Shown here piece by piece: positions 1-8,298 of a stretch of 64,000 nt of DNA. Position numbers and translations under genes: made by a program. This DNA is from Lichenicoccus roseus. Its GTDB lineage: Bacteria; Pseudomonadota; Alphaproteobacteria; Acetobacterales; Acetobacteraceae. Position 1 is the first letter of the stretch. Each line of letters starts with the position of its first letter. The stretch is taken from the NCBI RefSeq assembly GCF_005844085.1, contig NZ_VCDI01000001.1, forward strand, positions 1,116,001 through 1,180,000, read 5' to 3'. The notes under the pieces were generated by a model. It did not search any database. It had not been told where the DNA came from and was given only the letters and a program-made list of their open reading frames with translations.

Positions 1-1113
1 CGGCGCCTGCTGGCCTACGCCCGGCGCGAGGCGCTGGAACTGTCGCGCGACCGCATCAGGCTCGCCTTCTCGCTGCTCGGCACGAGCTTCCTGATGCTGG
101 TGCTGGGGTTCGGCATGAACACCGATGTCGACCACGTTCCATTCGCCGCCTACGACCAGGACAGGACTCCCGAAAGCCGCGCCTATCTCGACGCCTATCG
201 CGGCTCGATCTACTTCGAGGAACGCGCGCCGATCACCGACGACGCCGACATGGCGCACAGGCTCGGCGACGCCGAAATCGAGCTGGCGGTTGAGATCCCG
301 GCAGGATTCGGGCGCGACGTGCGCAGCACGCGCCGGGTGAGTGCGGCGGCCTGGATCGGCGGCGCCATGCCGTTCTACGCGCAGACGACGCAGGGCTACG
401 TGCAGGGCCTGCAGTCGCAATATCTGGCGGATCTGGCGGTGAGCACTGGGCAGGCGCCCGGCGCGACGCTGGCGGTCGCGGAGCCCCGTTTCCTCTTCAA
501 CCAGAGTTTCGACAGCATCAGGTCGCTGGTGCCGACGGCGATCGCGCTGCTGCTCGCCCTGGTCCCGGCCGTACTGATGGCGCTCGCCGTGGTGCGGGAA
601 AAGGAGTTCGGCTCGATCACCAACCTCTACGTGACGCCGGTGACACGGCTCGAATTCATCCTCGGCAAGCAGCTTCCCTATGTCATGCTGTCGATGCTGA
701 GCTTCGGCATCCTGGTGCTCATCGCGATCTTCGTCTTCGGCATCCCGGTAAAGGGCAGCGTCATCGCGCTGCTCGGCGGCACCACGATCTACCTGTTCGC
801 CACCACCGGATACGGGCTGCTGATCTCGACCTTCTCCAGCAGCCAGATCGCGGCGCTGTTCGGCACCGCGATCCTCACCTTCCTGCCCGCCACCCAGTTT
901 GCCGGCATGCTGTCGCCGGTCTCGTCCAACACCGGCATGGGCATGGTGATCGGCCGCCTGTTCCCGATGAGCTACTACCTGCCCGTGACGATCGGCACCT
1001 TCACCAAGTCGCTCGGGATCGGCCAGCTTGCGCGAACGACAGGCATTCTCGCGCTCTTCGTCCCGGGCCTGATCGGTCTCAGCCTGCTGTTGATGCGCAA
1101 GCAGGAACGCTGA
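1..1113 (+). CDS. RbbA-like ABC protein, C-terminal permease part (5' end outside window)
   Basis: The reading frame is open from base 1, so the gene starts upstream; 370 residues are visible. The visible part is an ABC-2 type membrane domain. One hydrophobic segment lies at about residues 20-40, followed by a roughly 130-residue extracytoplasmic region and then five hydrophobic segments from about residue 175 to the end. The run before the first segment, rich in Arg and Glu (YARREALELSRD), resembles the linker that joins ATPase and permease domains in RbbA/YhiH proteins. That suggests the N-terminal ATPase domains lie just outside the window. The next gene starts one base after this stop and encodes a second ABC-2 permease, the usual rbbA-yhhJ arrangement, probably for export or ribosome-associated ATPase function. 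The exact substrate is unknown. Confidence 0.85.
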   Translation, partial: RRLLAYARREALELSRDRIRLAFSLLGTSFLMLVLGFGMNTDVDHVPFAAYDQDRTPESRAYLDAYRGSIYFEERAPITDDADMAHRLGDAEIELAVEIPAGFGRDVRSTRRVSAAAWIGGAMPFYAQTTQGYVQGLQSQYLADLAVSTGQAPGATLAVAEPRFLFNQSFDSIRSLVPTAIALLLALVPAVLMALAVVREKEFGSITNLYVTPVTRLEFILGKQLPYVMLSMLSFGILVLIAIFVFGIPVKGSVIALLGGTTIYLFATTGYGLLISTFSSSQIAALFGTAILTFLPATQFAGMLSPVSSNTGMGMVIGRLFPMSYYLPVTIGTFTKSLGIGQLARTTGILALFVPGLIGLSLLLMRKQER

Positions 1114-1114
1114 C

Positions 1115-2242
1115 GTGGGGGTATCCTCCTCCAACATCTTCTGGCTCGGCACCAAGGAGCTGCGCAGCTTCCTGAACGACACCGTCATGCTGGTGCTGCT
1201 CGCATACAGCTTCACCTTCGCCATCGTGGCGCAGACGAACAACACCGCGCAGGAAGTGCACGATGCGACGGTCGCGATCGCCGACGAGGATCGATCGCAG
1301 CTATCGGAGGCGATCGCCCGCGACTTCCTGCCGCCGTATTTCAAGCCGGCGGTTTCCATCGATCCGACAGCGACACAGCATGTGCTGGACGATGCCGCGT
1401 ACACCTTCGTCGTCGTGCTGCCGCCGCACTTCGAGCGCGACGTGCAGGCGGGCCGCTCGCCAGCGGCGCAGGTCGATATCGACGCCACCGCGGCGATGCA
1501 AGCCGGGATCGGCAGCACCTATGTCGAGAACATCATCCTCAACGAGATCCGCCACCACGATACCAGGACCGATCGCGTCGCCCCGGACGCCGTGCAGGTC
1601 GCGATCCACCTGCTCTATAACCCGAACGCGTCCTCTGGATGGTTCATGAGCATCATGGGCATCGTCAACAACATCACCATGCTGTCCATCATCCTGTCCG
1701 GGGCGGCGGTGATACGCGAGCGCGAGCATGGCACCCTCGATCACCTTCTGACGCTGCCGCTGTCCCCGGTCGAGATCGCGCTCGCGAAGGTAATCGCGAA
1801 CGGCCTCGTCATCCTGGCAGCCACCGCTTTCTCCCTGGTCTTCGTGGTGCGGCTGCTGTTGCACGTGCCGATCGCCGGCTCGATCCCGCTGTTCCTCGCC
1901 GGCGTCGCGCTCTACCTGTTCTATTCGCTCGCCGTCGGCCTCTTCCTGGCCACCGTGGTCAAATCGATGCCGCAGTTCGGGCTGCTGTTCCTGCTGGTCT
2001 ACAGCCCGTCCATCCTCCTGTCGGGCGGCACCACGCCGATCGGCAGCGAGCCATGGATCCTGCGGATGGTGATGCAGGCGGTCGCCACGACGCATTTCGT
2101 GAGCTTCGCGCAGACCATCCTGATGCGTGGCGGCGGGATCCCGGCGATATGGCGCGACTTCCTGGCGATCGCCGGGCTAGGGACGCTGTTCTTCGTCCTG
2201 TCGGTGCTGCGGTTCCGACGTTCCGCTGTGCTTGCTGGATGA
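1115..2242 (+). CDS. ABC-2 type transporter permease, YhhJ-like
   Basis: This 375-residue integral membrane protein has the ABC-2 layout. There is one N-terminal hydrophobic segment (about residues 20-38), a large periplasmic loop (about 40-175), then five or six hydrophobic segments. The cytoplasmic motif IREREHGTLDHLL sits between the first segments after the loop and is typical of this family. The GTG start follows the preceding stop by one base, so the two genes are translationally coupled. It probably pairs with the RbbA-like protein as a membrane-fusion exporter. It ends in the usual short basic tail. The substrate cannot be deduced. Confidence 0.88.
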   Translation: MGVSSSNIFWLGTKELRSFLNDTVMLVLLAYSFTFAIVAQTNNTAQEVHDATVAIADEDRSQLSEAIARDFLPPYFKPAVSIDPTATQHVLDDAAYTFVVVLPPHFERDVQAGRSPAAQVDIDATAAMQAGIGSTYVENIILNEIRHHDTRTDRVAPDAVQVAIHLLYNPNASSGWFMSIMGIVNNITMLSIILSGAAVIREREHGTLDHLLTLPLSPVEIALAKVIANGLVILAATAFSLVFVVRLLLHVPIAGSIPLFLAGVALYLFYSLAVGLFLATVVKSMPQFGLLFLLVYSPSILLSGGTTPIGSEPWILRMVMQAVATTHFVSFAQTILMRGGGIPAIWRDFLAIAGLGTLFFVLSVLRFRRSAVLAG

Positions 2243-2349
2243 GTTGGCGGACCGGCTTATCCGCCACATTCAGGCCACTCCGGATACCAGCGGCCGGCTA
2301 CTGCAGAATCAGACTGCGGGACGCCAAGGGTTCCAGACTGATTTGGATG

Positions 2350-2742
2350 TCAGTGCAGCATCGAGACCGGGGAGACGCTGATGAGGTGGCTCACCATCAT
2401 GAGCATCGTGGTCATGGCGAACGGTTTGGTCAGGATCTGGCTGCCCGGTACGCCCTTCGCGATCCAGTCGGTGGCATCGTAGCCTGTGACGTAGAGCACC
2501 GACATGGTCGGCCTCAGCCAGCGGGCTCGTCGAGCAACATCCCAGCCCGAGATCGACCCGGGCAGGTTCACGTCGACGATGAGCGCGCGATAGTCCATGC
2601 CTTCCTGGCTCAACATGGACATCGCCTGGGTCCCGTCCGCCGCCAGAGTCACGGAAAGACCGTCGTCGATCAGCGATTCGGTCAGCATGATCTGGAGAAG
2701 CTCCCGATCCTCCACCACCAGGACATCTATCGTTCTGATCAT
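2350..2742 (-). CDS. Single-domain response regulator (CheY-like receiver)
   Basis: The product has 130 residues, the length of a lone receiver domain. The acidic pair (VVED, near residue 11), the phosphoacceptor Asp in LIVDVNLPG (about residue 57), the Thr of YVTG and the conserved Lys of LTKPF are all present, so the receiver should be phosphorylatable. There is no output domain. The Pro-Gly after the phosphoacceptor resembles receivers that work with soluble hybrid histidine kinases in alphaproteobacteria. No kinase gene is adjacent, so its partner must be elsewhere. It stands alone between the ABC genes and small hypotheticals on the same strand. Confidence 0.85.
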   Translation of the reverse strand: MIRTIDVLVVEDRELLQIMLTESLIDDGLSVTLAADGTQAMSMLSQEGMDYRALIVDVNLPGSISGWDVARRARWLRPTMSVLYVTGYDATDWIAKGVPGSQILTKPFAMTTMLMMVSHLISVSPVSMLH

Positions 2743-2794
2743 CGCTGCTGTCCTTTGGTCCGAGGTTTGGGCACTCCGATCACGCGGCAGGATG

Positions 2795-3037
2795 TCAGTG
2801 GTCCGAGGAGGTCATCCATAGCGGCAGGAGGAATGGCAGTCCGGTCTTGGCAATGCTGGTTATGCTGAAGCGTCTTTCTGCCAGGCCGAGCGAAAGATTG
2901 GCTTCTTCAAGGGCCACCGCCTCCTCCGCGATACCGAAGACTATGAGACTTTCAGCTTGTTCTTCTTCAGCGCCAGTAGCGGTCCAGTGGAAACTGATGC
3001 GCCAGTCCGACGTGCCGTCTCGAATGGCGTTGACCAT
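2795..3037 (-). CDS. Small hypothetical protein
   Basis: An 80-residue reading frame on the same strand as the receiver gene. The middle part is rich in Glu and Ala (residues 22-55), reads as a plausible amphipathic helix and looks more protein-like than the overlapping plus-strand frames. I do not recognise a family. The N-terminus is uncertain, and the last residues look less coding-like. It could be the eroded end of a longer gene. It lies 13 bases downstream of the next minus-strand hypothetical gene, so the two could be co-transcribed. Confidence 0.3.
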   Translation of the reverse strand: MVNAIRDGTSDWRISFHWTATGAEEEQAESLIVFGIAEEAVALEEANLSLGLAERRFSITSIAKTGLPFLLPLWMTSSDH

Positions 3038-3049
3038 CTGGTTCCTGGC

Positions 3050-3316
3050 CTACGTGGTCAACGGTGGAAGCGGGGGTGCCAAAGGGATGGCGATTGCATC
3101 GGGCTCAGGCTCTGGATGATCGTTCCCCGTGACCAGAAGCGGAACGTCGAGCTTGGAGGAACCACTCCAGACCTCGGCCAGCCACCCGTCCTGCAGGAAG
3201 ACGCGAGCGATCATGAATGCATGTTCGGCGTCGTCGCTCTCTACGTCGCTGCGCTTCAGGATCTGGTGGTTCTGGTCCAGCTTGTAGATCCTGTAATGAT
3301 CCAAATCGATCTCCAC
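3050..3316 (-). CDS. Small hypothetical protein (88 aa)
   Basis: An 88-residue frame with a GTG start. It has the pattern of a common family of very small alphaproteobacterial proteins: an N-terminal YRIYKLD strand, an acidic middle (ESDDAEHAFMIA) and a second strand carrying AEVWSGS. These are usually soluble one-domain proteins of unknown function encoded near regulators. The C-terminal 25 residues are Pro-rich. No convincing ribosome binding site precedes the GTG, so the start is tentative. Its function is unknown. Confidence 0.5.
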   Translation of the reverse strand: MEIDLDHYRIYKLDQNHQILKRSDVESDDAEHAFMIARVFLQDGWLAEVWSGSSKLDVPLLVTGNDHPEPEPDAIAIPLAPPLPPLTT

Positions 3317-3386
3317 CGCGGGGTGGAGCTTCTTGCCCCTCGGAAAATACTCAGGCTACTAAGTAGTTCTACGCCTCCTATAGGCT

Positions 3387-3594
3387 CTATCTGACCGGAT
3401 AGCTCGGTCTGGAAACAGTCTGATCGGTATTTCTTCGGTAAATCACTTCGGCTTCCAGGTGGTGCCGCCGCAGAGCCTCCTCGTCATCCAGGCGCTGCCC
3501 TGTCGCCCACTCAATCGCCTTTGCATCAATGAAGGCGCCTGGGTTGTCATGGCGTCCTGCCCCGGCAAGATCGGCTTCCGGTTCGCTATAATCC
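3387..3594 (-). other. Coding-like fragment without a recognisable start
   Basis: Between the Nudix gene and the small hypothetical, a minus-strand frame stays open for about 65 codons to a stop at 3387. It reads like a soluble helical protein (for example DAKAIEWATGQRLDDEEALRRH). It has no ATG, GTG or TTG codon of its own in this stretch and only continues upstream as an out-of-frame shadow of the Nudix gene. It may be the 3' end of a gene that lost its start, or chance. I do not recognise it. Confidence 0.2.
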
Positions 3595-4140
3595 TTATCG
3601 GAGGGCGTCGATCGACCGCATCGCCAGCAGCAGCGACGACACGTGAGTCGCCTGCTGGAAGATGCCATCTTCCAGTCCGGCCAGGACCTCGTCGATCGGC
3701 CGTACGATGACCTCGAGCCCCTCCTCGCCTTCATCGAGTTGCGGCGCCTGGGTGGCGACGGCATCGAGGGCGACGAAGGTGTGCACGCGGTTGGTGTGGG
3801 TGGCCGGATTGGGATAGAGGGCGCTGACCTTGCGCCAGCGGTCCGACATGAAGCCGCTCTCCTCAGCAAGCTCGCGCCGGGCCGAGCGCTCGACGTCGTC
3901 GTCGCCACCATCCACCACGCCGGCCGGCAGTCCCAGCAGCCACTGGCCCGCCGCATGGCGATACTGACGGACAAGTACCAGGCCGCGATCCGGTGTCAGG
4001 GCGACGACATGCACCCAGTCCGGATAGGTGAGCACATAGTACGGGCTGATCTCGGCGCCGGATGGCGTGATGCACCGATCCGCGCGCACGTCGATCCAGC
4101 GATCCTTGATCAGGGTCTCGGAGGCAAGCGTCCGCCACAT
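3595..4140 (-). CDS. Nudix hydrolase, ADP-ribose pyrophosphatase-like
   Basis: The product has about 181 residues when started at the ATG at 4140 (WRTLASETLIKDRWIDVR), which matches the usual N-terminal strand of ADP-ribose pyrophosphatase-type Nudix proteins. A longer frame reaches back to 4257, but its N-terminus looks non-coding. The Nudix box is recognisable, with the catalytic RELAEESGF intact (the metal-binding REUXEEXGU part). The first half is unusual: the box's leading Gly is Val and its first Glu is Asp. A house-cleaning role on nucleoside diphosphate derivatives such as ADP-ribose is likely. It is transcribed away from the membrane-protein gene at 4251. Confidence 0.82.
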   Translation of the reverse strand: MWRTLASETLIKDRWIDVRADRCITPSGAEISPYYVLTYPDWVHVVALTPDRGLVLVRQYRHAAGQWLLGLPAGVVDGGDDDVERSARRELAEESGFMSDRWRKVSALYPNPATHTNRVHTFVALDAVATQAPQLDEGEEGLEVIVRPIDEVLAGLEDGIFQQATHVSSLLLAMRSIDALR

Positions 4141-4250
4141 CGGTCTGATCCTTCCCGGCCGCGCGAGGTCTACCTTGAAGGGGTGCCGGCGGGGAATGTC
4201 TTTCCCCCGATATCGACAGGCCCAATCTGGCGTGCTCCTCATTCCATCCC

Positions 4251-4991
4251 ATGCCATCCCCTCAACTGATGACCGCTGCGCTCACCTCCGGGGCCGCCTC
4301 GCTGGTCGAGTTCATCGAGGCGCTGACGGTCGTGCTGGCACTCGGCGCCGCACGCTCCTGGCGCTCGGCCCTGTGCGGCGCCGCCGCCGCGATGATGCTG
4401 CTGGTGCTGCTGCTGGCCTTGTTCGGGCAGGCCATCCCGCACCTGCCGACCGGTGCCGCGCTGCTCGGGCTCGGGATCCTGCTGCTGCTGTTCGGCACTC
4501 GCTGGCTGCGCAAGTCGACCCGCCGGGCTGCCGGGCTGATCCCCCTGCGCGACGAGGCCGAAAGCCTGCGCCGGCATACGGAACGCTTTGCCGGGCTGGG
4601 CGCGCGCGGTGGGCGCTGGGACGCGCCGGCACTGGCGATCGCCTTCCAGGCCACTGCCTTCGAGGGGCTGGAGGTCGTGTTCATCGTGCTCGCCGTCGGC
4701 GCCGCCGGTCCGTCCGCGCTGCGTGCCGCGACCGCCGGGGCCGGGGCAGCCTTTGCCGCGGTCTGCGCGCTGGGCCTGCTGCTGCATGGTCCGATCACCC
4801 GGGTGCCGGAGAACAGCCTCAAGCGGCTGATCGGCGCGATGCTGGCAGGGCTCGGCACGTTCTGGATCGGCGAAGGCGCCGGCTTGTCCTGGCCGGGCGA
4901 GGACCTTGCGATCCTGCCGCTGGGTCTCGGTTTCCTGCTGCTGTCCGTGCTGGGCGCGTCGATCCTCGCACGCGGGGCTGCAAGGGGCTGA
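4251..4991 (+). CDS. Polytopic membrane protein of the COG4280 type
   Basis: This 246-residue protein has about seven hydrophobic segments. Two internally related acidic membrane motifs stand out: VEFIEALTVVLALG in the first segment and FEGLEVVFIVLAVG in the fourth. Such duplicated Glu-containing motifs are typical of cation transporters related to the FTR1 and GDT1 superfamilies, so a divalent-cation or proton-exchange role is plausible but unproven. The central loop is Arg-rich and cytoplasmic. An alternative start is the ATG at 4269. A small membrane protein follows after 7 bases and is probably co-transcribed. Confidence 0.7.
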   Translation: MPSPQLMTAALTSGAASLVEFIEALTVVLALGAARSWRSALCGAAAAMMLLVLLLALFGQAIPHLPTGAALLGLGILLLLFGTRWLRKSTRRAAGLIPLRDEAESLRRHTERFAGLGARGGRWDAPALAIAFQATAFEGLEVVFIVLAVGAAGPSALRAATAGAGAAFAAVCALGLLLHGPITRVPENSLKRLIGAMLAGLGTFWIGEGAGLSWPGEDLAILPLGLGFLLLSVLGASILARGAARG

Positions 4992-4998
4992 TCGCGCC

Positions 4999-5196
4999 AT
5001 GAACTTCCTGCGCCGCCTGCCCCGACAGCTCTGGCACCTGTTCGTCGATGACGGCCAGTCCGTCGCGATCCTGCTCTGCTGGGTGCTGGTCGCCTGCGGG
5101 CTGCTGCCCCGGTTTGCATTGGGCGTCTGGTCCGGCCCGATCCTGTTCGCCGGCATCGCGGCGATCACCTTCGGCAGCCTGAGGCCGCGTGGCTAG
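4999..5196 (+). CDS. Small membrane protein (65 aa)
   Basis: A 65-residue protein starting with an ATG 7 bases after the preceding stop. It has a basic N-terminus (RRLPRQLWHLF) and two hydrophobic segments at about residues 21-37 and 42-58. The short spacing suggests an operon with the COG4280-type gene, so it may be an accessory subunit. Its stop codon shares the four bases CTAG (5193-5196) with the stop of the convergent pseudogene on the other strand. I do not recognise a family. Confidence 0.6.
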   Translation: MNFLRRLPRQLWHLFVDDGQSVAILLCWVLVACGLLPRFALGVWSGPILFAGIAAITFGSLRPRG

Positions 5197-5730
5197 AGCG
5201 ACCGGCGGCCAGCCGCCTCGCCCGCGGCCAATGCGAGGCCCACCACGGCCCAGAACAGAAAGCCCAATTCGCCGGTCGTGATCCCGGCCATCGGCATCTG
5301 CAACAACTGCGCGATCAACAAGGCAGCCGGGACCGCCTGGCGCTGGTCGGCCGCACGCACCGCCTCGACGATCCCCTGGATGCCCGCCCATGCGACGGCC
5401 ACCGGGCATACGAGGCCAAGCACCAGTCCCATCTGCACCCAGCAGGCGACGATCTGGCCGTCGATGATCCGCCGCCTGCCAGCTGCGCATGTATAGACCG
5501 GCGAATAGCAGCCCGCAGGTGGCAAAGGTCTCCGGCGAGTTCATCGTGCTGAACACGCACACCTGGAACGGCAGAGGATTGCCGATCGAGCCCATCTTGG
5601 ACGAGATCATCCAGTAGCGGTCCCAGTCCGGCGGATCGGTATACTCGAACAGACCGTATACGCTCGCGATCGGGATCAGCACCGAGACCACGGCTTCGGC
5701 CGGATCGCCCCGGGCCAGCGCGGCGCGCAC
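5193..5730 (-). pseudogene. Remnant of an O-antigen/exopolysaccharide polymerase-like membrane protein
   Basis: Two minus-strand segments in different frames encode pieces of a polytopic membrane protein. The upstream piece (about 5690-5500) includes SVLIPIASVYGLFEYTDPP and a run around FSTMNSPETFATCGLLFAG, characteristic of Wzy/O-antigen-ligase-like polymerases. After a frame change and loss of the middle of the protein, a second piece (about 5460-5193) supplies two further hydrophobic helices and the C-terminus. Together they make up less than half of the usual 400-450 residues. The upstream end abuts the truncated glycosyltransferase on the opposite strand. I judge it non-functional. Confidence 0.65.
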
Positions 5731-6528
5731 GACATCATCCGCTATGGTGTCCTCCAGAACGCCTTCCGACCGCTCGATCGCGCCGCCTGCCGGGCGCGGT
5801 TCGGGATCCAGGGTACGACGATCGGCTATGTCGGACGGCTGGTGGAGGAGAAGGGTCTTGACGATCTTCTCGACGCGATGGCGCCGATGCGGTCGAAGCC
5901 CAGCCTGGCGCTGCTCGGCCAGGGGCAAATTGGGGCCGCTCTGCTCGACCGCGCCCGTATCCTCGGCCTTGCAAGCCGGGTCGGTGTGCATCGCTGGGGC
6001 AACCCCGGCGACGTCGCATGCTTCGTCAACGCGATCGACCTGTCGGTGCTTCTGATCCGTACGTCGGGGTGCGTACGAAAGCAGTTCGGTCGCGCCATCA
6101 TCGAATCCCAGACTTGCGGCACGACTCTGGTAGGATCGACGTGCGGCGCCATTCCGGATGTCGTCGGCGATGGCGGCTGGGTCGTGCCGGAACGATCTCC
6201 TGGCGTCCTGGCCGATTGTCTGGACGTTCTATGCGACCATCCCGAGCTGCTGCAGGATGCAGGCCGGGCCGGACTGCTGCAGGTCGAACAGCGTTTCACC
6301 TATGAACGGATCGCGAGCATTCTCACCCGCTCCTGGAAGTGCGCACGCGCCGAGCGGCGCCTCAATGCGGGTAGCCTTGACCGGATCGGAACGACGCCTG
6401 TTCCGACTGGTGGCCGCGTTCGCGGCCGCAATTGGCGGGCACCGGCCGTGGAGCAGGTCGGACAACATGATCGGCAAGACAACAATGCCTTTGATTGGCC
6501 GCAGGCTGATGGCGCGAGCCTTCCGTAG
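5722..6528 (+). pseudogene. 5'-truncated family-4 glycosyltransferase fragment
   Basis: The frame is open from about 5722 and encodes the C-terminal Rossmann half of a GT4 glycosyltransferase. It begins with YGVLQNAFRPLDR, followed by IGYVGRLVEEKGLDDL, the sugar-nucleotide-binding GQG turn and the RAIIESQTCGT motif. The whole N-terminal acceptor domain is missing. The first Glu of the conserved E-x7-E motif is Lys (KQFGRAIIE), which also argues for decay. The first usable start is a GTG at 5842, inside the domain. The last 60 residues lack family character. With the neighbouring polymerase remnant it marks a lost exopolysaccharide or capsule locus. Confidence 0.65.
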
Positions 6529-6820
6529 CTCTCAGTCAGCCCGTTGCAAGAAGACGCTATGTAGATCTGAACCTGCAGGCCTGATCAGATTGAGGTCTGA
6601 TAGTCAATCCGAACACTGCGAGGTTAAGTCCACACGAGGTTACAAGATCAAGCATTGAGATTTCACAGGGTTATGACGTGACCTCGGTAGTCGGGGGGAC
6701 AACAATTCGTTACGCTGTCTTCCCAGGCCTGAGGCCGGATCAGGGCATTTCGCGAGCAACTCGATCACGTCGCTCATAGGGTGGCCAAGCCCATACCGCG
6801 TATTGCGTAGGAGTTCTGCA

Positions 6821-7822
6821 GTGGACGCGAGCAACCTCATTCTGATCGGTCGCGATATTCAACGACGTAGCACCTTCTTGCAAATCCTCCAGGCCCGGCA
6901 TTTCGAAATTGCCCTGACATGCGACGACCTGTCCGGCTTGCTTGCCTACGATATCGAGACATGCCCGGCGCTTTGCATCCTCGTCGTCGATGTCGAGGAA
7001 CTGGCAGTCCAGCTCGATGAGCTGGCGGCGGCGCGTCGGCTGCACCCCGACATCCGCATCGTCATCATTTCGCAGGATCTGCCACAGGCGGTGTATCGCG
7101 ACGTGGTGCGGGCCGGCGTCAACGGCATCTTCCGAACGAATGTATCCGGCGACATCCTTGGTCACTCGCTGCGGCTGATCCTGCTCGGGCTGAGGCTTCT
7201 GAGCGCACGCTCGATGGAGGCGCCTTCCAATCCTCTACGGCGCCGTTCCACCGATCTGTCGCCGGCTGCGGAGGCGGAGCTTGCGGCTATTCACCTCGCC
7301 GGTGGCGACGCCGCCAGCATGGCCGCAGGCAAGTCTGGTGCGACCGGCAAGGCCGGCTTGGTTTCGTCGTACGACCCTTCCAACATGCTGTCCGCGCGAG
7401 AACTGCAGGTTCTGCATTGCCTCGCGGACGGCCTGTCGAATAAGGCGATCGCCCGCAACCTCGATCTCGCGGAAGCGACCGTAAAGGCGTACGTCAAGAC
7501 GCTGCTGCGCAAGATCCGCGTCTCCAACCGCACGCAGGCAGCGATCTGGGCGGTCAATAATCGCGACGCGATGAAAAGCCCCGCGGTCGAAACCGAGGAG
7601 ACGGTCGAGACCTACGCGCGGAACCCGTCGGGCGATCCGGAGAATCTCGAAGATCCGAGCTTGCGGCCGGACTATGCGTCGATGATCAGGATCGTCCCGC
7701 CGCCGATCATGTCCTTCGGCTCGCGAGAGAGTGGCACGGTCATCCATCTGCATGATTCCCGCCATCTTCCGGCCAAGGGACGCACGGGTATGGCCCAGGC
7801 CGGCCGAAAGACGACGCAGTGA
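6821..7822 (+). CDS. NarL/LuxR-type response regulator with atypical receiver
   Basis: About 333 residues from the GTG at 6821, which has an AGGAG site 7 bases upstream; a TTG at 6803 is less likely. The N-terminal 120 residues resemble a receiver with a possible phosphoacceptor Asp57 (LVVDVEEL). The usual acidic pair is reduced to one Asp (GRD, residue 12) and the conserved Lys near residue 107 is not evident, so phosphorylation is doubtful. A linker follows. The LuxR helix-turn-helix at about residues 188-243 is well conserved ([20 protein letters not shown], then [12 protein letters not shown]). A poorly conserved 85-residue tail follows. The target genes are unknown; the flanking polysaccharide remnants and Crp gene are candidates. 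Confidence 0.82.
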   Translation: MDASNLILIGRDIQRRSTFLQILQARHFEIALTCDDLSGLLAYDIETCPALCILVVDVEELAVQLDELAAARRLHPDIRIVIISQDLPQAVYRDVVRAGVNGIFRTNVSGDILGHSLRLILLGLRLLSARSMEAPSNPLRRRSTDLSPAAEAELAAIHLAGGDAASMAAGKSGATGKAGLVSSYDPSNMLSARELQVLHCLADGLSNKAIARNLDLAEATVKAYVKTLLRKIRVSNRTQAAIWAVNNRDAMKSPAVETEETVETYARNPSGDPENLEDPSLRPDYASMIRIVPPPIMSFGSRESGTVIHLHDSRHLPAKGRTGMAQAGRKTTQ

Positions 7823-8103
7823 CTGCCGGCAGCCGACTTCTGGGACGGATCCGACGGCGCCAGGCCGGACCGGAGATCGGGGCGAGGAGTGATACGCGGG
7901 CGGCACCCGGCCTCCGGCACGCTTCGCTGACCGCCGGGGCGCTCAAGAGCGACGAAAGTGATTTCGGCATGCTGACGATCGGCAACCGTAACCTGATCAG
8001 CTTCGTCGGGCTGCTTGGCTATTGCTCCCGCATGGACGACGACGACAGCCTGCTCGTTCGCGATCAGGTCACCAACGAGTTCCCCGCGGCCGCCGAGGCG
8101 TGA
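7819..8103 (+). CDS. Possible small hypothetical protein
   Basis: A 94-codon frame whose GTG overlaps the stop of the LuxR-type gene (GTGA). The first half is Arg-rich and looks non-coding. The second half, from an in-frame ATG at 7969, is more plausible (a hydrophobic stretch SFVGLLGY followed by an acidic DDDD run). No family is recognised. It occupies most of the gap between the two regulators; the rest of the gap, to about 8290, shows nothing I can name. Confidence 0.2.
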   Translation: MTAGSRLLGRIRRRQAGPEIGARSDTRAAPGLRHASLTAGALKSDESDFGMLTIGNRNLISFVGLLGYCSRMDDDDSLLVRDQVTNEFPAAAEA

Positions 8104-8298
8104 TCCGGGGTCCCTGCCCGGGTCGCCGAGGCCGCGCGGGTGGTAACGTAATATTGCCCATCAGGGGATAATACAGCACCTCTACAGTAATGGTGACTGT
8201 CGAACTTTGCCACTTTCTGCTTGTTACTTGTCGCGATCAGGCAGCTCCGGGAAAATCCCGTTCTGCTTGCCGAGTGCCATGGAACGGGATGCGCCAGG

